This document shows positions 51,464-61,888 of a stretch of 64,000 nt of DNA, one piece after another. Below the pieces are notes generated by a model, which worked only from the letters and a program-made list of their open reading frames with translations, was not told the origin of the DNA and searched no databases. Source of the stretch: Rhodobacterales bacterium (lineage in GTDB: Bacteria > Pseudomonadota > Alphaproteobacteria > Rhodobacterales > Rhodobacteraceae); contig PDRZ01000018.1 of NCBI GenBank assembly GCA_002747035.1, positions 104,492 to 168,491 on the forward strand, given 5' to 3'. Each line of letters starts with the position of its first letter. Position 1 is the stretch's first letter. Position numbers and translations under genes: made by a program.

Positions 51464-52501
51464 CTATTCAAACAGACTGGATTGATCCGGGGCGCGCGGA
51501 ACGGCGAGCCCCAGGTGGGTCCACGCCTTTTGGGCCAGCATACGCCCCCTCGGGGTGCGCTGGATCAACCCCTGTTGCAACAGATAGGGCTCGATCACCT
51601 CTTCGATGGCATCGCGCGCCTCGCTCAACGCGGCGCTCAGGGTTTCAATCCCCACCGGTCCGCCCTGATAATTCTCGGCGATCAACCGCAGATACCGGCG
51701 GTCGGCCCCGTCAAGCCCAAGCAGGTCGACCCCCAGCCGCGTCAACGCGGCATCGGCCAACGCGCGGGTGATCCGCCCATCCCCTTCAACCAGGGCAAAA
51801 TCCACCACCCGGCGCAACAGCCGCCCGGCAATCCGGGGGGTGCCCCGGGCGCGCCGGGCAATCTCGCGCGCGCCCTCGGGGTCGGTCTCGATCCCAAGCT
51901 TGCGGGCATTGCCGCTCACGATCATGTTCAACTCGTCCACCGTGTAGAATTGCAGCCGGGTGGGGATGCCAAACCGGTCACGCAGCGGCGTGGTCAGAAG
52001 CCCAAGCCGCGTGGTCGCTCCAACAAGGGTAAAGGGCTGTAGCTCGATCCGCACCGTGCGCGCGGCAGGGCCTTCGCCTATGACAAGGTCAAGCTCGAAA
52101 TCCTCAAGCGCAGGGTACAGGACCTCCTCGACCGCCGGGTTCATCCGGTGGATTTCGTCGATGAACAGCACGTCTCGCGGCTCAAGGTTGGTCAGGATCG
52201 CGGCAAGGTCCCCGGCCTTGGCCAGAACCGGGCCGGATGTCATGCGAAACCCGACCCCCAGTTCGCGCGCCATGATCTGGGCAAGGGTGGTCTTGCCCAA
52301 TCCGGGTGGACCGTGAAACAGAGTGTGATCCATCGCCTCGCCGCGCATCCTGGCGGATTGGATAAAAACCTTGAGATTGGCCCGCGCCTCCTCCTGGCCG
52401 ATGAACTCATCCAGCCTCCGGGGCCGCAGGGCGCGGTCCACATCCTCGGGCATCCGCTCAGGGCGCAGCGTGGGGTCAGGTTCGGACATGGTGTCGGTCA
52501 T
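51464..52501 (-). CDS. ruvB: Holliday junction branch-migration helicase RuvB
   Basis: 345 residues, AAA+ motor. Walker [11 protein letters not shown] (about 65-74), Walker [11 protein letters not shown], sensor 1 [18 protein letters not shown] and the C-terminal winged helix ([17 protein letters not shown]). Third gene of ruvCAB, 9 bp after ruvA. Confidence 0.99.
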   Translation of the reverse strand: MTDTMSEPDPTLRPERMPEDVDRALRPRRLDEFIGQEEARANLKVFIQSARMRGEAMDHTLFHGPPGLGKTTLAQIMARELGVGFRMTSGPVLAKAGDLAAILTNLEPRDVLFIDEIHRMNPAVEEVLYPALEDFELDLVIGEGPAARTVRIELQPFTLVGATTRLGLLTTPLRDRFGIPTRLQFYTVDELNMIVSGNARKLGIETDPEGAREIARRARGTPRIAGRLLRRVVDFALVEGDGRITRALADAALTRLGVDLLGLDGADRRYLRLIAENYQGGPVGIETLSAALSEARDAIEEVIEPYLLQQGLIQRTPRGRMLAQKAWTHLGLAVPRAPDQSSLFE

Positions 52502-52510
52502 ACCTTTCGG

Positions 52511-53236
52511 TTACCCCTTGGGGGCCAGCAGTTTCAACGCGGCGCGGATCAACACCGGGGTATCGGCCCCGGGGTCGGTGCCCGCCGCTTCGGCCACCGC
52601 GCTGGCCGCTTCGCCCGGACCATATCCAAGATTGGCCAGCGCGGACAGCGCCTCCGCCTGAGCCTGCGCTGCGGCAGCCCCGCCGGATCCTTGCGCGCGG
52701 CCCGATTGCGCCGGCGCGCGGGACGGTGCGTCACTCACATCATCAGACGCCGGCGCGCCCCCCGACGGCCCGTCGGCCCCCGCTCCCGCAGACATTTCCA
52801 GCGTTTCGGCCAGGGCACCGCCCATCGCCATCACCGCCGGGGCCTTGTCCTTCAATTCATTCACCACCCGCTGGGCGGTCTTGGGACCCACCCCCTTGGC
52901 GGCCTTGATACTGTTCCAGTCCCCCAGGGCGATTGCCCGGTTCACCGCCTCGGCCCCCAGCGCGCCCAGAATGGCCATCGCCGCCTTGGCTCCGATCCCC
53001 TGAACGCTCGTCAGCAACCGGAACCACTCTTTCTCCAAAAGCGAGGGAAACCCGAAAAGCTGCATCAGGTCCTCTCGCACGATCATGTCGGTATAAAGCG
53101 CAACCACCTCGCCCTTGCCCGGCAGGGCCGCCATGGTGCGTTCGCTGCAATGCACCAGATATCCAACCCCGCGCACGTCGATCAGAACGTGATCCTCGGC
53201 CCGGTAATCCATGATGCCTGTAATCTTGCCAATCAT
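52511..53236 (-). CDS. ruvA: Holliday junction branch-migration subunit RuvA
   Basis: 241 residues, longer than the usual 190-205. Domain I ([20 protein letters not shown]), helix-hairpin-helix pairs ([31 protein letters not shown]) and the C-terminal RuvB-binding domain ([20 protein letters not shown]) are present. The excess is a Ser/Gly/Ala/Pro-rich linker (about 152-185). It overlaps ruvC by 4 bp (ATGA). Confidence 0.98.
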   Translation of the reverse strand: MIGKITGIMDYRAEDHVLIDVRGVGYLVHCSERTMAALPGKGEVVALYTDMIVREDLMQLFGFPSLLEKEWFRLLTSVQGIGAKAAMAILGALGAEAVNRAIALGDWNSIKAAKGVGPKTAQRVVNELKDKAPAVMAMGGALAETLEMSAGAGADGPSGGAPASDDVSDAPSRAPAQSGRAQGSGGAAAAQAQAEALSALANLGYGPGEAASAVAEAAGTDPGADTPVLIRAALKLLAPKG

Positions 53237-53739
53237 GCGCTTACCTTCCTCATTGCCGTGCCAATCGCATCTTGCGTGCGCATGTGATGCGCGTGACAGA
53301 TCGCAATGGCCAGCGCATCCGCCGCATCCGCTCCGGCGATGGCGACACCGGGAAGCTGCATCTTCACCATATGGGCAATCTGGGCCTTGTCCGCGTGCCC
53401 CACGCCCACCACTGTTTTCTTGACCTTGTTGGGGGCGTATTCGCCAATCTCCAGCCCGGCCTGCGCGGGCACCAGCAAGGCAATCCCCCGCGCCTGTCCA
53501 AGCTTGAGCGTCGCCAGCCCGTCCTTGTTCACGAAGGTCTGTTCCACCGCCGCCGTGTCCGGGGCATATCTGCACAGCACCTCGCTGAGCTGGATATGCA
53601 ACGACAACAGGCGCGGGGCAAGCTCTTCGCCTTTGGACTGTACGATTCCATTGGCCACATGGCGCAGCTTGCTGCCCTGAACATCAATCACGCCCCATCC
53701 AAGGTTCCGCAACCCCGGATCGATTCCCAAAACACGCAT
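53233..53739 (-). CDS. ruvC: Holliday junction resolvase RuvC
   Basis: 168 residues with catalytic Asp7 ([19 protein letters not shown]), Glu in [11 protein letters not shown], and the C-terminal Asp pair in [19 protein letters not shown]. It cleaves Holliday junctions; first gene of ruvCAB. Confidence 0.98.
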   Translation of the reverse strand: MRVLGIDPGLRNLGWGVIDVQGSKLRHVANGIVQSKGEELAPRLLSLHIQLSEVLCRYAPDTAAVEQTFVNKDGLATLKLGQARGIALLVPAQAGLEIGEYAPNKVKKTVVGVGHADKAQIAHMVKMQLPGVAIAGADAADALAIAICHAHHMRTQDAIGTAMRKVSA

Positions 53740-54120
53740 GATTTGCCCCTGCCCTGTTGTTTTTCTGATGCACTAGCACGAAAGGGGAACATTTGCCAAT
53801 CTTAAAGCGTTTCCGCATGACGTTGACTCAGCATGATGTGGAAACGCTGCGCAACACAATAGGGATGTGAGCGCCTGAAAACGACCTTCGCGCCGCAATC
53901 GTGTCATAAAGGTCGCAAAACCCGAAAATCCAGCCTGAAAACGACACGGTTGATGTCGTGATTTCACCATATTTCAAAGAAGTTTAAGCCCCTTTCTGCT
54001 CATGCAGAAAACGCATAGGTCTTATGCGGTTTTCGCTGCTTGTTCTTTGCAATCCGCCTGCTTAATTGGCGTTTGGAATGAAATGCTGACCATGCAAACC
54101 CAAACAGAAGGATGACTGAA
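53740..54120. other. Intergenic region before the DUF1127 gene
   Basis: 381 bp. Holds the truncated family B copy at 53803-53872 and two copies of GCCTGAAAACGAC at about 53872 and 53932. The promoter of the DUF1127 gene should be in the AT-richer last 150 bp. Confidence 0.5.
53803..53872. repeat. Palindromic repeat family B, truncated composite copy
   Basis: Starts TAAAGCGTTTCCGCATGACG and keeps the linker up to GTGAGCG, but the second palindrome is missing. Confidence 0.8.
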
Positions 54121-54327
54121 ATGGCCGCAATTGATACGACTCGCGCAACGCTTAATACTGGCACCCCCGGCCTGATCAGCCGCTTCTTCACAGGCGCAGC
54201 CGCCGCCTTTGTTGCATGGAACGACGAACGTAAGACCCGCAACGCGATCGCGGTTCTGACTGATCGCGAACTGGAAGATATCGGCTTGGTCCGTGGCGAC
54301 CTCGACAGCCTCGCGGCCCGTCGCTGA
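54121..54327 (+). CDS. DUF1127 small protein
   Basis: 68 residues from MAAIDTTRATLNTGTPGLIS. The C-terminal DUF1127 motif is LTDRELEDIGLVRGDLDSLA. Family members are small arginine-rich proteins implicated in phosphate and carbon metabolism and RNA regulation in alphaproteobacteria; a role here is inferred. AGAAGG lies 9 nt before ATG 54121; ATG 54112 overlaps it and is less likely. Confidence 0.85.
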   Translation: MAAIDTTRATLNTGTPGLISRFFTGAAAAFVAWNDERKTRNAIAVLTDRELEDIGLVRGDLDSLAARR

Positions 54328-54481
54328 CGGTCTTGTCAACGCCATAACGGCACAGGTCCAGACGGACCAAAGCCGCGCCTCCGGTCAGGGGCGCGGCTTT
54401 TTCTTTGGCGAAGGTTGACTTCTCATCCCGGCGCGTCCCGGTCTCATTCCGGGCGCGCATCCGTATCAGATGCGCGTCACA

Positions 54482-54829
54482 TCACTTGATCAATGGATCC
54501 AGGATCCCGGCAATCACCGCCGTGGGGCGGTCGATCTGCATGGCCCAGGCCCCGGCCTGTTCCACAAAAGTACCCTCTTGCAGGGCAGCGACGCGTTCTT
54601 TGTAATTCGACGGCCCGTGATGGGCGACAATCAGCGCCTTGAACACGAAAAACCCGAGAAACAGCAACAGAAACGAGCGCACGGGAAAATAGAATCCGTG
54701 ACGGCGTGGTCGCACAGTAATCAACCCATCCGGGCCAACAACGGGCGCATAGCCGCGTTGGCGCATACGGCGATGCGCCTTGTTAATCGCGCGAACGCGT
54801 TTATCAAAAACTTTCATGCGGTCAGACAT
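54482..54829 (-). CDS. Small membrane protein, 115 residues, unknown
   Basis: Starts MSDRMKVFDKRVRAINKAHR. The N-terminal third is strongly basic (cytoplasmic), one membrane helix follows (SFLLLFLGFFVFKALIVAHH, about 55-75), and the remainder looks periplasmic. Conserved in shape in roseobacters. A GGAGGCT site precedes the ATG. No assigned function known to me. Confidence 0.7.
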   Translation of the reverse strand: MSDRMKVFDKRVRAINKAHRRMRQRGYAPVVGPDGLITVRPRRHGFYFPVRSFLLLFLGFFVFKALIVAHHGPSNYKERVAALQEGTFVEQAGAWAMQIDRPTAVIAGILDPLIK

Positions 54830-54937
54830 GGCAGCCTCCAGCGTAATCCCCCACCGGAGTAAGTCCACAATATGCCCCTGAAATGTGGCGCAAATGGGGC
54901 AAATCGCTCAAATGCGTTGAAAATTTGGCAAATTGGC

Positions 54938-55807
54938 TCAGGTTTTGGCAAGCGTCAGCGTTGTCCATTCACCAATCTCTTCGCGATGGGCAAGATTGAT
55001 GCCATTTCGTGCATAAACCTCGATCACCTCATCGGCCTGTTCGTTCAGGATGCCCGACAGAATCGCGAATCCCCCCGGGGCCAGCGCCGTCGCCATGTCG
55101 GGTGCCAACGCGATCAGCGGCCCCTTGAGAATATTGGCAAAGACAAGGTCAAAGGGCGCGGCAGCAGCCAATACGTCGTGATCGAACCCGGCGGCCTCGA
55201 CACATGTGACACGATCGCTAAGCCCGTTGGCGCGCAGATTGGCCTCGGCCACCTCAACGGCCACCTCATCAATATCGCTGGCCAAAACCGGATCGGGCCA
55301 AATCCGCGCGGCCGCCATGGCCAGAACGGCGGTGCCACAGCCGATATCGACCACATTGCGACCCGCGAACCCCTGCTCTGCCAACCGGTCCAGCGCGCGC
55401 AGACAGCCCAGCGTGGTGCCATGGTGCCCGGTGCCAAAGGCCATCGCCGCTTCGATCAACAACGGTTCGGACCCCTCGGGCACCGTGTCGGCATCGTGGC
55501 TGCCATAGACATAGAACCGACCGGCCTGAACCGGGGACAATTCGCGTTTCACCTTGGCCACCCAATCGGTTTCGGGCAGTTCGGAAATGACAAAAGGTTT
55601 CGCCCCATGCAGGGTTTCCAGAAGGGCCAGCCCGGCGCGGTCGGGGCTTTCGGTGAAATACCCCCCCACTTCCCAAAGCCCGGACCCGTCCTCGATTTCA
55701 AACACGCCTACGCCGGTAGGCTCGGGGAACAGGGTCTCCATCGCCGCGCCCAGCGCTTCGGCGGCGGCTTTACCTTCCAACGTGGTCAGGGCGGTGAATG
55801 TGGGCAT
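54938..55807 (-). CDS. prmA: Ribosomal protein L11 methyltransferase
   Basis: 289 residues trimethylating L11. SAM motif I VVDIGCGTAVLAMAAA (about 154-169), NILKGPLIALAPD (substrate-proximal N in FANIL) and the MAFGTGHHGTTLGCLRAL motif are diagnostic. A GGAGGTCCCC site lies before ATG 55807. Confidence 0.95.
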   Translation of the reverse strand: MPTFTALTTLEGKAAAEALGAAMETLFPEPTGVGVFEIEDGSGLWEVGGYFTESPDRAGLALLETLHGAKPFVISELPETDWVAKVKRELSPVQAGRFYVYGSHDADTVPEGSEPLLIEAAMAFGTGHHGTTLGCLRALDRLAEQGFAGRNVVDIGCGTAVLAMAAARIWPDPVLASDIDEVAVEVAEANLRANGLSDRVTCVEAAGFDHDVLAAAAPFDLVFANILKGPLIALAPDMATALAPGGFAILSGILNEQADEVIEVYARNGINLAHREEIGEWTTLTLAKT

Positions 55808-56108
55808 GGGGACCTCCGGTAAATGAACGTGCAGGTAAGAACGTACGGGCGGTGTAACGCGCCCGCCCGGACGTGACCAGCCCGCTTGCCTGTCAAACCG
55901 CCACGATACCCCGCGCAAACACGGTTTCGCGCCCTGGCTCGGGGTGGCGTGGCATCAGGGTATCGTCACCGGTTTGAACCTGGGGCTTCGCCCCGGATCA
56001 CCGCCAGGCATGTCTGATCCAGATCAAGGTGCATATATCGAAATTTGTGCATATAGCGCGAAACCTTTTGCCCGGTTTGCCCGGTGGATTGCCAAACGGA
56101 GACAGCCC

Positions 56109-57167
56109 ATGGACCTTGTTGCCCTGATCGAACGAATTGGCGAAGCGCCGACGGCAGCGTTGATGGGGCTGGTCACCGGGATCGTGTTTGGCGTTGCGGC
56201 CCAGCGGTCGCGGTTCTGTCTGCGCGCCGCGACGGTGGAATTCGCGCGGGGCATGATGCAGGACAAGGTGGCCGTGTGGCTGCTGACCTTTTCCACGGCG
56301 GTGGTGTGGGTTCAGGGGGCCCAGTTGTCGGGGCTGATGCATAGCGAAGACGCGCGGATGATGGCGGTGCCGGGAAGCTGGTCGGGCGCGGTCATCGGAG
56401 GGTTGCTGTTCGGCGTGGGCATGGTGCTGGCGCGCGGGTGCTCCGGGCGGTTGCTGGTGCTGGCGGCGACGGGCAACCTGCGTTCCGTGGTGTCCGGGCT
56501 TGTTTTTGCGGTGGTGGCACAGATGTCACTGGGCGGATGGCTGGCACCGCTTCGGGACAGGCTGGCCTCCCTCTGGGTGACGGATGGTGGGCGCAACCTG
56601 GATCTGCTGGCCTTTGCCGGTTTGCCAGAGTGGGCCGGGTTTGCCTTCGGGCTGGCGACGGCCGTCGTTGCGCTGATCATTTCGGCGCAGCAGAAGATTG
56701 GCGCGCAGCGGTTGATCTTTGCCTCGGGAGTTGGGTTTTCCGTGGCACTGGGCTGGGTGCTGACCTATGCGCTGTCTCAGGTGGCCTTTGATCCGGTTCA
56801 GATCGAAAGCGCGACGTTCTCGGGGCCTTCGGCACATACGTTGATGTTCTTTCTTGATCGCAACGCGGTGTTGGAATTCGATATCGGGCTGGTGCCGGGG
56901 GTGGTGATCGGATCGTTCCTTGCGTCAACGCTGACGCGTGAATTCAGGTTTCAGGGCTTTTCCGATGAAAGCATGATGCGCCGGTCCATGTTTGGCGCGG
57001 TGCTGATGGGGTTTGGCGCGATGCTGGCAGGGGGCTGCGCTATCGGCGCAGGCGTCACCGGAGGGTCGATTTTTGCCGGCACCGCGTGGCTTGCGCTGTT
57101 TTGCATGTGGATCGGGGCAATGGCCACGGACTATCTGGTGGACCAGCGCAAACTGGCCACGGCCTGA
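56109..57167 (+). CDS. YeeE/YedE-family (thio)sulfur transporter
   Basis: 352 residues with about nine membrane helices. Conserved cysteine motifs of the family are RGCSGRLLVLAATGNLR and GGCAIGAGVTGGS, and the N-terminal GIVFGVAAQRSRFCLRAA holds another Cys. It probably takes up thiosulfate or moves sulfane sulfur. The start MDLVALIERIGEAPTAALMG is preferred over the long upstream extension. Divergent from prmA. Confidence 0.88.
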   Translation: MDLVALIERIGEAPTAALMGLVTGIVFGVAAQRSRFCLRAATVEFARGMMQDKVAVWLLTFSTAVVWVQGAQLSGLMHSEDARMMAVPGSWSGAVIGGLLFGVGMVLARGCSGRLLVLAATGNLRSVVSGLVFAVVAQMSLGGWLAPLRDRLASLWVTDGGRNLDLLAFAGLPEWAGFAFGLATAVVALIISAQQKIGAQRLIFASGVGFSVALGWVLTYALSQVAFDPVQIESATFSGPSAHTLMFFLDRNAVLEFDIGLVPGVVIGSFLASTLTREFRFQGFSDESMMRRSMFGAVLMGFGAMLAGGCAIGAGVTGGSIFAGTAWLALFCMWIGAMATDYLVDQRKLATA

Positions 57168-57194
57168 CTGCGCAACATCAGGTTTGACCCCTGG

Positions 57195-57244
57195 TGGCAC
57201 AAGGTGATGGCACAAGGGTGGCACAAGAATTTTACGTAAAATTC
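57195..57244. repeat. Three TGGCACAAG units and an 18-bp palindrome
   Basis: TGGCACAAG starts at 57195, 57208 and 57219; the palindrome GAATTTTACGTAAAATTC spans 57227-57244. It lies in the 93-bp gap between two convergent genes, just after the YeeE/YedE stop. Confidence 0.75.
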
Positions 57245-57260
57245 GTGACCCGCTGATGGC

Positions 57261-59456
57261 TCAGAAAAAACTCTGCGGGTCGATGTCGATGGCCAGACGG
57301 ACCTGTCCCCCGATCCGCACCTGTGCCACCCAGGCAGACAAGGCCCGTTGGATCGGGGCACCCTTGGGAGCTTTGACAAGCAGGCGCACGCGGTGGCGTC
57401 CGCGGATCCGCGCAATGGGTGCCGGGGCAGGGCCAAAGACCTGCGCCCCCACCCCGCGCAATGGGCCATCCATCCGGGCCAGCGCCATACCGATATCGAA
57501 AATCTCTGCCGCGTCCGGGCCGGACAGGATAATCCCCGCCATGCGCCCATAGGGCGGCACCCCGGCCGCCTCGCGCTCGCGCGCTTCGGCCCGCCAGAAC
57601 CCTTCCTCGTCCCCTGCCACAATCGCACGGATGACCGGGTGATCCGGCTGATAGGTCTGTAACATCGCCATGCCCGGTTTTTCCGCCCGCCCTGCCCGGC
57701 CCGACACCTGGCGCATCAATTGAAACGTGCGCTCCGCCGCGCGCAGATCAGACCCCTGCAACCCCAGATCCGAATCGATCACCCCCACCAATGTGAGGTT
57801 CGGGAAGTTGTGCCCCTTGGCCACCAATTGCGTACCGATCACGATATCCGCCCCCCCCTCGGCGATCTCGGCAATCCCTTCCTTCAACGCCCGCGCGCTG
57901 GAAAACAGGTCAGACGACAACGTGGCCACCCGCGCCCCGGGGAACAGTTCGACCGCCTCTTCCGCCAACCGCTCGACACCCGGACCCACCACTGCCATCC
58001 TGCCTTCCACTTCGCAGGACGGACAGACCTCGGGCACCGGGGCGGTTTCTCCGCATTGGTGGCACATCAACCGCTTCTGGAACCTGTGTTCCACCATACG
58101 CGCATCACAATGGGGACACGCCACCTGTTCTCCACAGGCCCGACAGATCGTGACCGGGGCATATCCGCGCCGGTTCAGGAACAACAGTGCCTGTTCGCCC
58201 TTTTCCATCCGGTCTTCAACCGCGCGGCGCAACGTGCCGGAAATCCACCGGTTGGCGGGCAGGCTTTCCTGCCGCATATCCACCACGCGCATCTGCGGCA
58301 TCACCGCCGGGCCAAACCGCGCGCTCAGCTCAAGCCGGTGGTATTTCCCGGCCTCGGCATTGGCCCAGCTTTCCAGACTGGGCGTGGCCGAGGCCAACAC
58401 CACCTGCGCGCTGCACAGAGACGCGCGCAGCACCGCCATGTCACGGGCATTATAAAGCGCGCCGTCCTCCTGTTTATAGGACGTGTCATGTTCCTCATCG
58501 ACAATGATCAGCCCAAGATCGCGAAACGGCAGGAACAGCGCCGACCGCGCCCCGACAACAAGCTGCGCCCCCCCCTGTCCCACCATCTTCCACGCCCGAC
58601 GGCGTTCGGTCATGGTGACCCCCGAATGCCATTCCGCAGGGCGCGCGCCAAACCGCGCCTCGACCCGGGCCATGAATTCGGCCGACAGCGCAATTTCCGG
58701 CAACAGCACCAGCGCCTGCCGCCCCATGGACAGGCATTCCGCCACGGCCTCGAGATACACTTCTGTCTTGCCCGACCCGGTGACCCCGCGCAGCAGGGTC
58801 GTGCCATAGCTCCCCCCCCGAAGCGCGCCGCGCAGGTACTCTGCCGCCGCCGCCTGATCCTCGGTCAGATCCTTGCCCGCATGGGCCGGATCCAGCGGCT
58901 GGTAAGGCATATCCCGCGGCGCGTCCTCTTCGCGCACCGCGTCAAGTTTCACCAACCCCCTGATCACCGACGACGTCACCCCGGCCATATCCGACAGTTC
59001 TTTCAACGTGAAGGACAGCCCGCCATACTCCTCCAACGTCTCAAGCACCCGGCGCCGCGCATCGGTCATTCGGTCGGGAACCTTGTGTCCGGGGCGATAC
59101 ACCTTGCGCATCGAAGGTGGGTCGCTCAACCCCGGCGCGCGGCTGGCCAGACGCAACATGATGGGCATCGGGGTCATGGTATAGGCCGCGCTGCGTTCAA
59201 GAAAGGCGCGCATTTCCTCGCGCATCGGGGCCACGTCCAGCACCCGGTTGATGCTGCGCGCCCTGGACAGGTCAAACCCGCCGGCCCCCGGCCCCCAGAC
59301 CACCCCCAACACCTTGCGCGGCCCCAGCGGCACCTCGACAAACGCCCCGCGAAAACACCCCCCTTCCGGGGCCTTGTAATCCAAGGGCCGGTCCAGCGGC
59401 TGTGTCGTCAACACCGCCACCAAAGCGCCTTCGCTGAAAAAATCCTGATTGCCCAC
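57261..59456 (-). CDS. priA: Primosomal protein N' (replication restart helicase)
   Basis: 731 residues from GTG 59456 ([20 protein letters not shown]), with GGAAGG 5 nt upstream. 3'-DNA-binding N-domain, Walker [16 protein letters not shown] box, zinc-binding [17 protein letters not shown] and CHQCG...CPSC, and helicase motif [12 protein letters not shown]. It reloads replisomes at stalled forks. An in-frame ATG at 59537 lies inside the divergent gap and is less likely. Confidence 0.96.
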   Translation of the reverse strand: MGNQDFFSEGALVAVLTTQPLDRPLDYKAPEGGCFRGAFVEVPLGPRKVLGVVWGPGAGGFDLSRARSINRVLDVAPMREEMRAFLERSAAYTMTPMPIMLRLASRAPGLSDPPSMRKVYRPGHKVPDRMTDARRRVLETLEEYGGLSFTLKELSDMAGVTSSVIRGLVKLDAVREEDAPRDMPYQPLDPAHAGKDLTEDQAAAAEYLRGALRGGSYGTTLLRGVTGSGKTEVYLEAVAECLSMGRQALVLLPEIALSAEFMARVEARFGARPAEWHSGVTMTERRRAWKMVGQGGAQLVVGARSALFLPFRDLGLIIVDEEHDTSYKQEDGALYNARDMAVLRASLCSAQVVLASATPSLESWANAEAGKYHRLELSARFGPAVMPQMRVVDMRQESLPANRWISGTLRRAVEDRMEKGEQALLFLNRRGYAPVTICRACGEQVACPHCDARMVEHRFQKRLMCHQCGETAPVPEVCPSCEVEGRMAVVGPGVERLAEEAVELFPGARVATLSSDLFSSARALKEGIAEIAEGGADIVIGTQLVAKGHNFPNLTLVGVIDSDLGLQGSDLRAAERTFQLMRQVSGRAGRAEKPGMAMLQTYQPDHPVIRAIVAGDEEGFWRAEAREREAAGVPPYGRMAGIILSGPDAAEIFDIGMALARMDGPLRGVGAQVFGPAPAPIARIRGRHRVRLLVKAPKGAPIQRALSAWVAQVRIGGQVRLAIDIDPQSFF

Positions 59457-59550
59457 GGATGCCTTCCCGGTAAAAATGGGTTTCGAGATGCGTTCCCATG
59501 ATGTAAAGCGCCGGGAAAGAAATCCCAACCCATGCAAAGGGGCCTATGAT

Positions 59551-60204
59551 ATGAAATTCTTTGTGGACACCGCCGAAATCGACGCCATTGCGGAACTGAA
59601 TGACCTTGGCATGGTCGACGGGGTGACAACAAACCCCTCGCTGATCCTGAAATCCGGGCGCGACATTCTTGAGGTCACGCGCGAGATTGCCGAACTGGTT
59701 GACGGTCCGGTCAGCGCCGAGGTTGTGGCGCTGGACGCCGAAGCGATGATCCAGGAGGGCCGCAAGCTGGCCAGGATCGCGCCGAATATCGCCGTCAAGG
59801 TGCCGCTGACCTGGGCCGGTCTGACCGCCTGTAAAACCCTGTCCGGCGAAGGCAACATGGTCAACGTCACATTGTGCTTCAGCGTGAACCAAGCGATCCT
59901 CGCCGCCAAGGCCGGGGCCACGTTCATTTCGCCCTTCATCGGGCGTCTGGACGATATCAACCTGGATGGGATGGAGCTGATTTCCGATATCCGCATGGTC
60001 TATGACAATTACGGGTTTGAAACCGAAATCCTCGCCGCTTCGATCCGCACCGTGAACCACATCACCGAAAGCGCCCGGATCGGCGCGGATGTGATCACCG
60101 CACCGCCCGGTGTGATCAAGGCGATGGCGGCCCATCCGCTGACCGACAAGGGTCTTGCAACATTTATGACCGATTGGGAAAAAACAGGGCAGAAAATCCT
60201 GTAA
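59551..60204 (+). CDS. Transaldolase / fructose-6-phosphate aldolase family
   Basis: 217 residues, the short type of transaldolase. Schiff-base Lys83 is in [11 protein letters not shown]; the N-terminus [20 protein letters not shown] and GVTTNPSL, and [20 protein letters not shown] match the family. It moves dihydroxyacetone units in the pentose phosphate pathway or acts as F6P aldolase; length alone cannot separate these. Divergent from priA. Confidence 0.9.
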   Translation: MKFFVDTAEIDAIAELNDLGMVDGVTTNPSLILKSGRDILEVTREIAELVDGPVSAEVVALDAEAMIQEGRKLARIAPNIAVKVPLTWAGLTACKTLSGEGNMVNVTLCFSVNQAILAAKAGATFISPFIGRLDDINLDGMELISDIRMVYDNYGFETEILAASIRTVNHITESARIGADVITAPPGVIKAMAAHPLTDKGLATFMTDWEKTGQKIL

Positions 60205-60241
60205 GCCGTGCTATAAAATAGCAAAAGACCAAGAGGCAACG

Positions 60242-60949
60242 ATGAGCAGCAAGCCCCTGATGGAGGATGAACTTCGCGAGAAAATTATCGCGGAGCCGGA
60301 TTTTATCCTTGATGACCAAGATGTTATGCACGCCCTTATTGCGGCCAACGAACGTTCGATGGGCGGCAATATCGTCGATCTGCGCGGCATCGCGATGGAA
60401 CGGCTTGAGGCGCGCCTGGACCGGTTGGAAGACACCCACCGCAGCGTGATCGCCGCGGCCTATGAAAATCTGGCCGGAACAAACCAGGTGCATCGCGCGA
60501 TTTTGCGGATGCTGGACCCGGTGGAATTCGAAGTGTTTCTAAAGGATCTGGGCGGCGAAGTGGCCGACATCCTGCGGGTGGACTGTGTGAAACTGGTGCT
60601 GGAATCGGTTCAGAGCGACGATGACCCGGCGATCCGCCGCCTTGGCGATGTTCTGTCCGTGGCCGAACCGGGATTTATCGACCGCTACCTGACCGGCGGG
60701 CGCGACGCGCCGGTGCGGCAGGTGACCCTGCGCCAGCTGGGCGAAGGGGCCGAGGCGGTTTATGGCGACAACGCCGGCTGGATCCGGTCCGAAGCCTGTC
60801 TGAAACTTGATTTCGGCGAAGGTCGTCTGCCCGGCATGTTGGTCATGGGCGGCGAAGATCCGCACCAGTTCGCCCCGCAACAGGGCACGGACCTGCTGGC
60901 GTTTTTTGCGGGCGTCTTTGAAAGGGCCATGCGCCGCTGGTTGTCATGA
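60242..60949 (+). CDS. DUF484 family protein
   Basis: 235 residues. Typical DUF484 layout: helical N-terminus (RERPDFILDD-like: IIAEPDFILDDQDVMHALIA), then a GAF-like domain ending FAPQQGTDLLAFFAGVFERA. It is regularly placed before xerC, as here, where the genes overlap by 4 bp. The function is unknown; the pairing suggests a link to chromosome dimer resolution or cell division. Confidence 0.9.
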   Translation: MSSKPLMEDELREKIIAEPDFILDDQDVMHALIAANERSMGGNIVDLRGIAMERLEARLDRLEDTHRSVIAAAYENLAGTNQVHRAILRMLDPVEFEVFLKDLGGEVADILRVDCVKLVLESVQSDDDPAIRRLGDVLSVAEPGFIDRYLTGGRDAPVRQVTLRQLGEGAEAVYGDNAGWIRSEACLKLDFGEGRLPGMLVMGGEDPHQFAPQQGTDLLAFFAGVFERAMRRWLS

Positions 60950-61869
60950 CCCTGATCTCTCCGGCCGCCCGTGATGCGTTGCAAACGTGGCTGGATGGAA
61001 AACGCGCGCTGGAAGGGGCAAGCGACAACACGGTGCTGGCCTATGGGGCCGACGTGACCGATTTTCTTGCTTTCATCACCGAACACAAAGGCACAAGCCA
61101 GGGGCTAAAGGCGCTGGAACGGCTCACCGTATCGGATATGCGCGCCTGGATGGCCTTTACCCGGAACCAAGGGGTCGCAGCCCGGTCGCTGGCGCGCAAA
61201 CTCTCGGCGGTGAAAAGCTTTTTCCGGTGGCTGGCCCAGCGGGAACAGATCGAAATCACCGCCGTATTGTCGGCCCGGTCGCCGAAATACCAACGCAAAC
61301 TGCCCCGCCCGCTTGAGGTGGCCGCGGCCAGCGACATGATCGAAACGGTTGAATTTCAGGCCCGCGAAGGCTGGGCCGCACTGCGGGACGTGGCGGTGTT
61401 GACCCTGCTTTACGGCTGTGGCCTGCGGATTTCCGAGGCCCTCGGGCTGAACGGGCGCGATGCGCCCCTGCCCGACAGCCTGCGCATTGTTGGCAAGGGC
61501 GGCAAGGAACGGCTTGTCCCGGTGCTGGCGGCCGCGCGGGACGCCGTGGACGCCTATCTTGCCGCCGCGCCGTTCGAAAAAGAAGATGACGGCCCCTTGT
61601 TCCGCGGCGTGAGGGGTGGCAGATTGAACCCTCGCGCCGTACAGAAGGTGACAGAACAGGCGCGGATGCAACTGGGCCTGCCCGCCACCGTGACCCCACA
61701 TGCCATGCGCCACTCCTTTGCAACGCATCTGCTCGCCGAAGGAGGGGATCTGCGGGCAATCCAGGAATTGCTCGGCCACGCCTCGCTGTCCACAACCCAG
61801 GCCTATACAGCAGTGGACGCGGCGCGGTTGATGCAGGTTTATAACAAGGCCCACCCCAAGGCCGGGTGA
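60946..61869 (+). CDS. xerC: Tyrosine recombinase XerC
   Basis: 307 residues. Catalytic set: Arg in YGCGLRISEALG, Lys in VGKGGKERLVPV, His-x-x-Arg in TPHAMRHSFATHLL, His in LLGHASLSTTQ and Tyr in QAYT. With XerD it resolves chromosome dimers at dif. The coupling to DUF484 and the absence of mobile-element features argue for the housekeeping XerC. Confidence 0.93.
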   Translation: MTLISPAARDALQTWLDGKRALEGASDNTVLAYGADVTDFLAFITEHKGTSQGLKALERLTVSDMRAWMAFTRNQGVAARSLARKLSAVKSFFRWLAQREQIEITAVLSARSPKYQRKLPRPLEVAAASDMIETVEFQAREGWAALRDVAVLTLLYGCGLRISEALGLNGRDAPLPDSLRIVGKGGKERLVPVLAAARDAVDAYLAAAPFEKEDDGPLFRGVRGGRLNPRAVQKVTEQARMQLGLPATVTPHAMRHSFATHLLAEGGDLRAIQELLGHASLSTTQAYTAVDAARLMQVYNKAHPKAG

Positions 61870-61888
61870 GGCAGTAGAAGGAAGTTAC

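Noticed and set aside
51205-51471. 88-codon minus-strand frame upstream of the 208-residue gene
   Set aside because: No ribosome site, no homology and a composition typical of a chance frame; not enough to call a gene.
57720-59501. A 593-codon plus-strand frame across priA
   Set aside because: Antisense to priA; rich in Arg, His and Pro as expected for a shadow frame.
60946-61869. Phage or integron integrase
   Set aside because: The length, the coupling to DUF484 and the absence of attachment sites or cargo genes fit housekeeping XerC.
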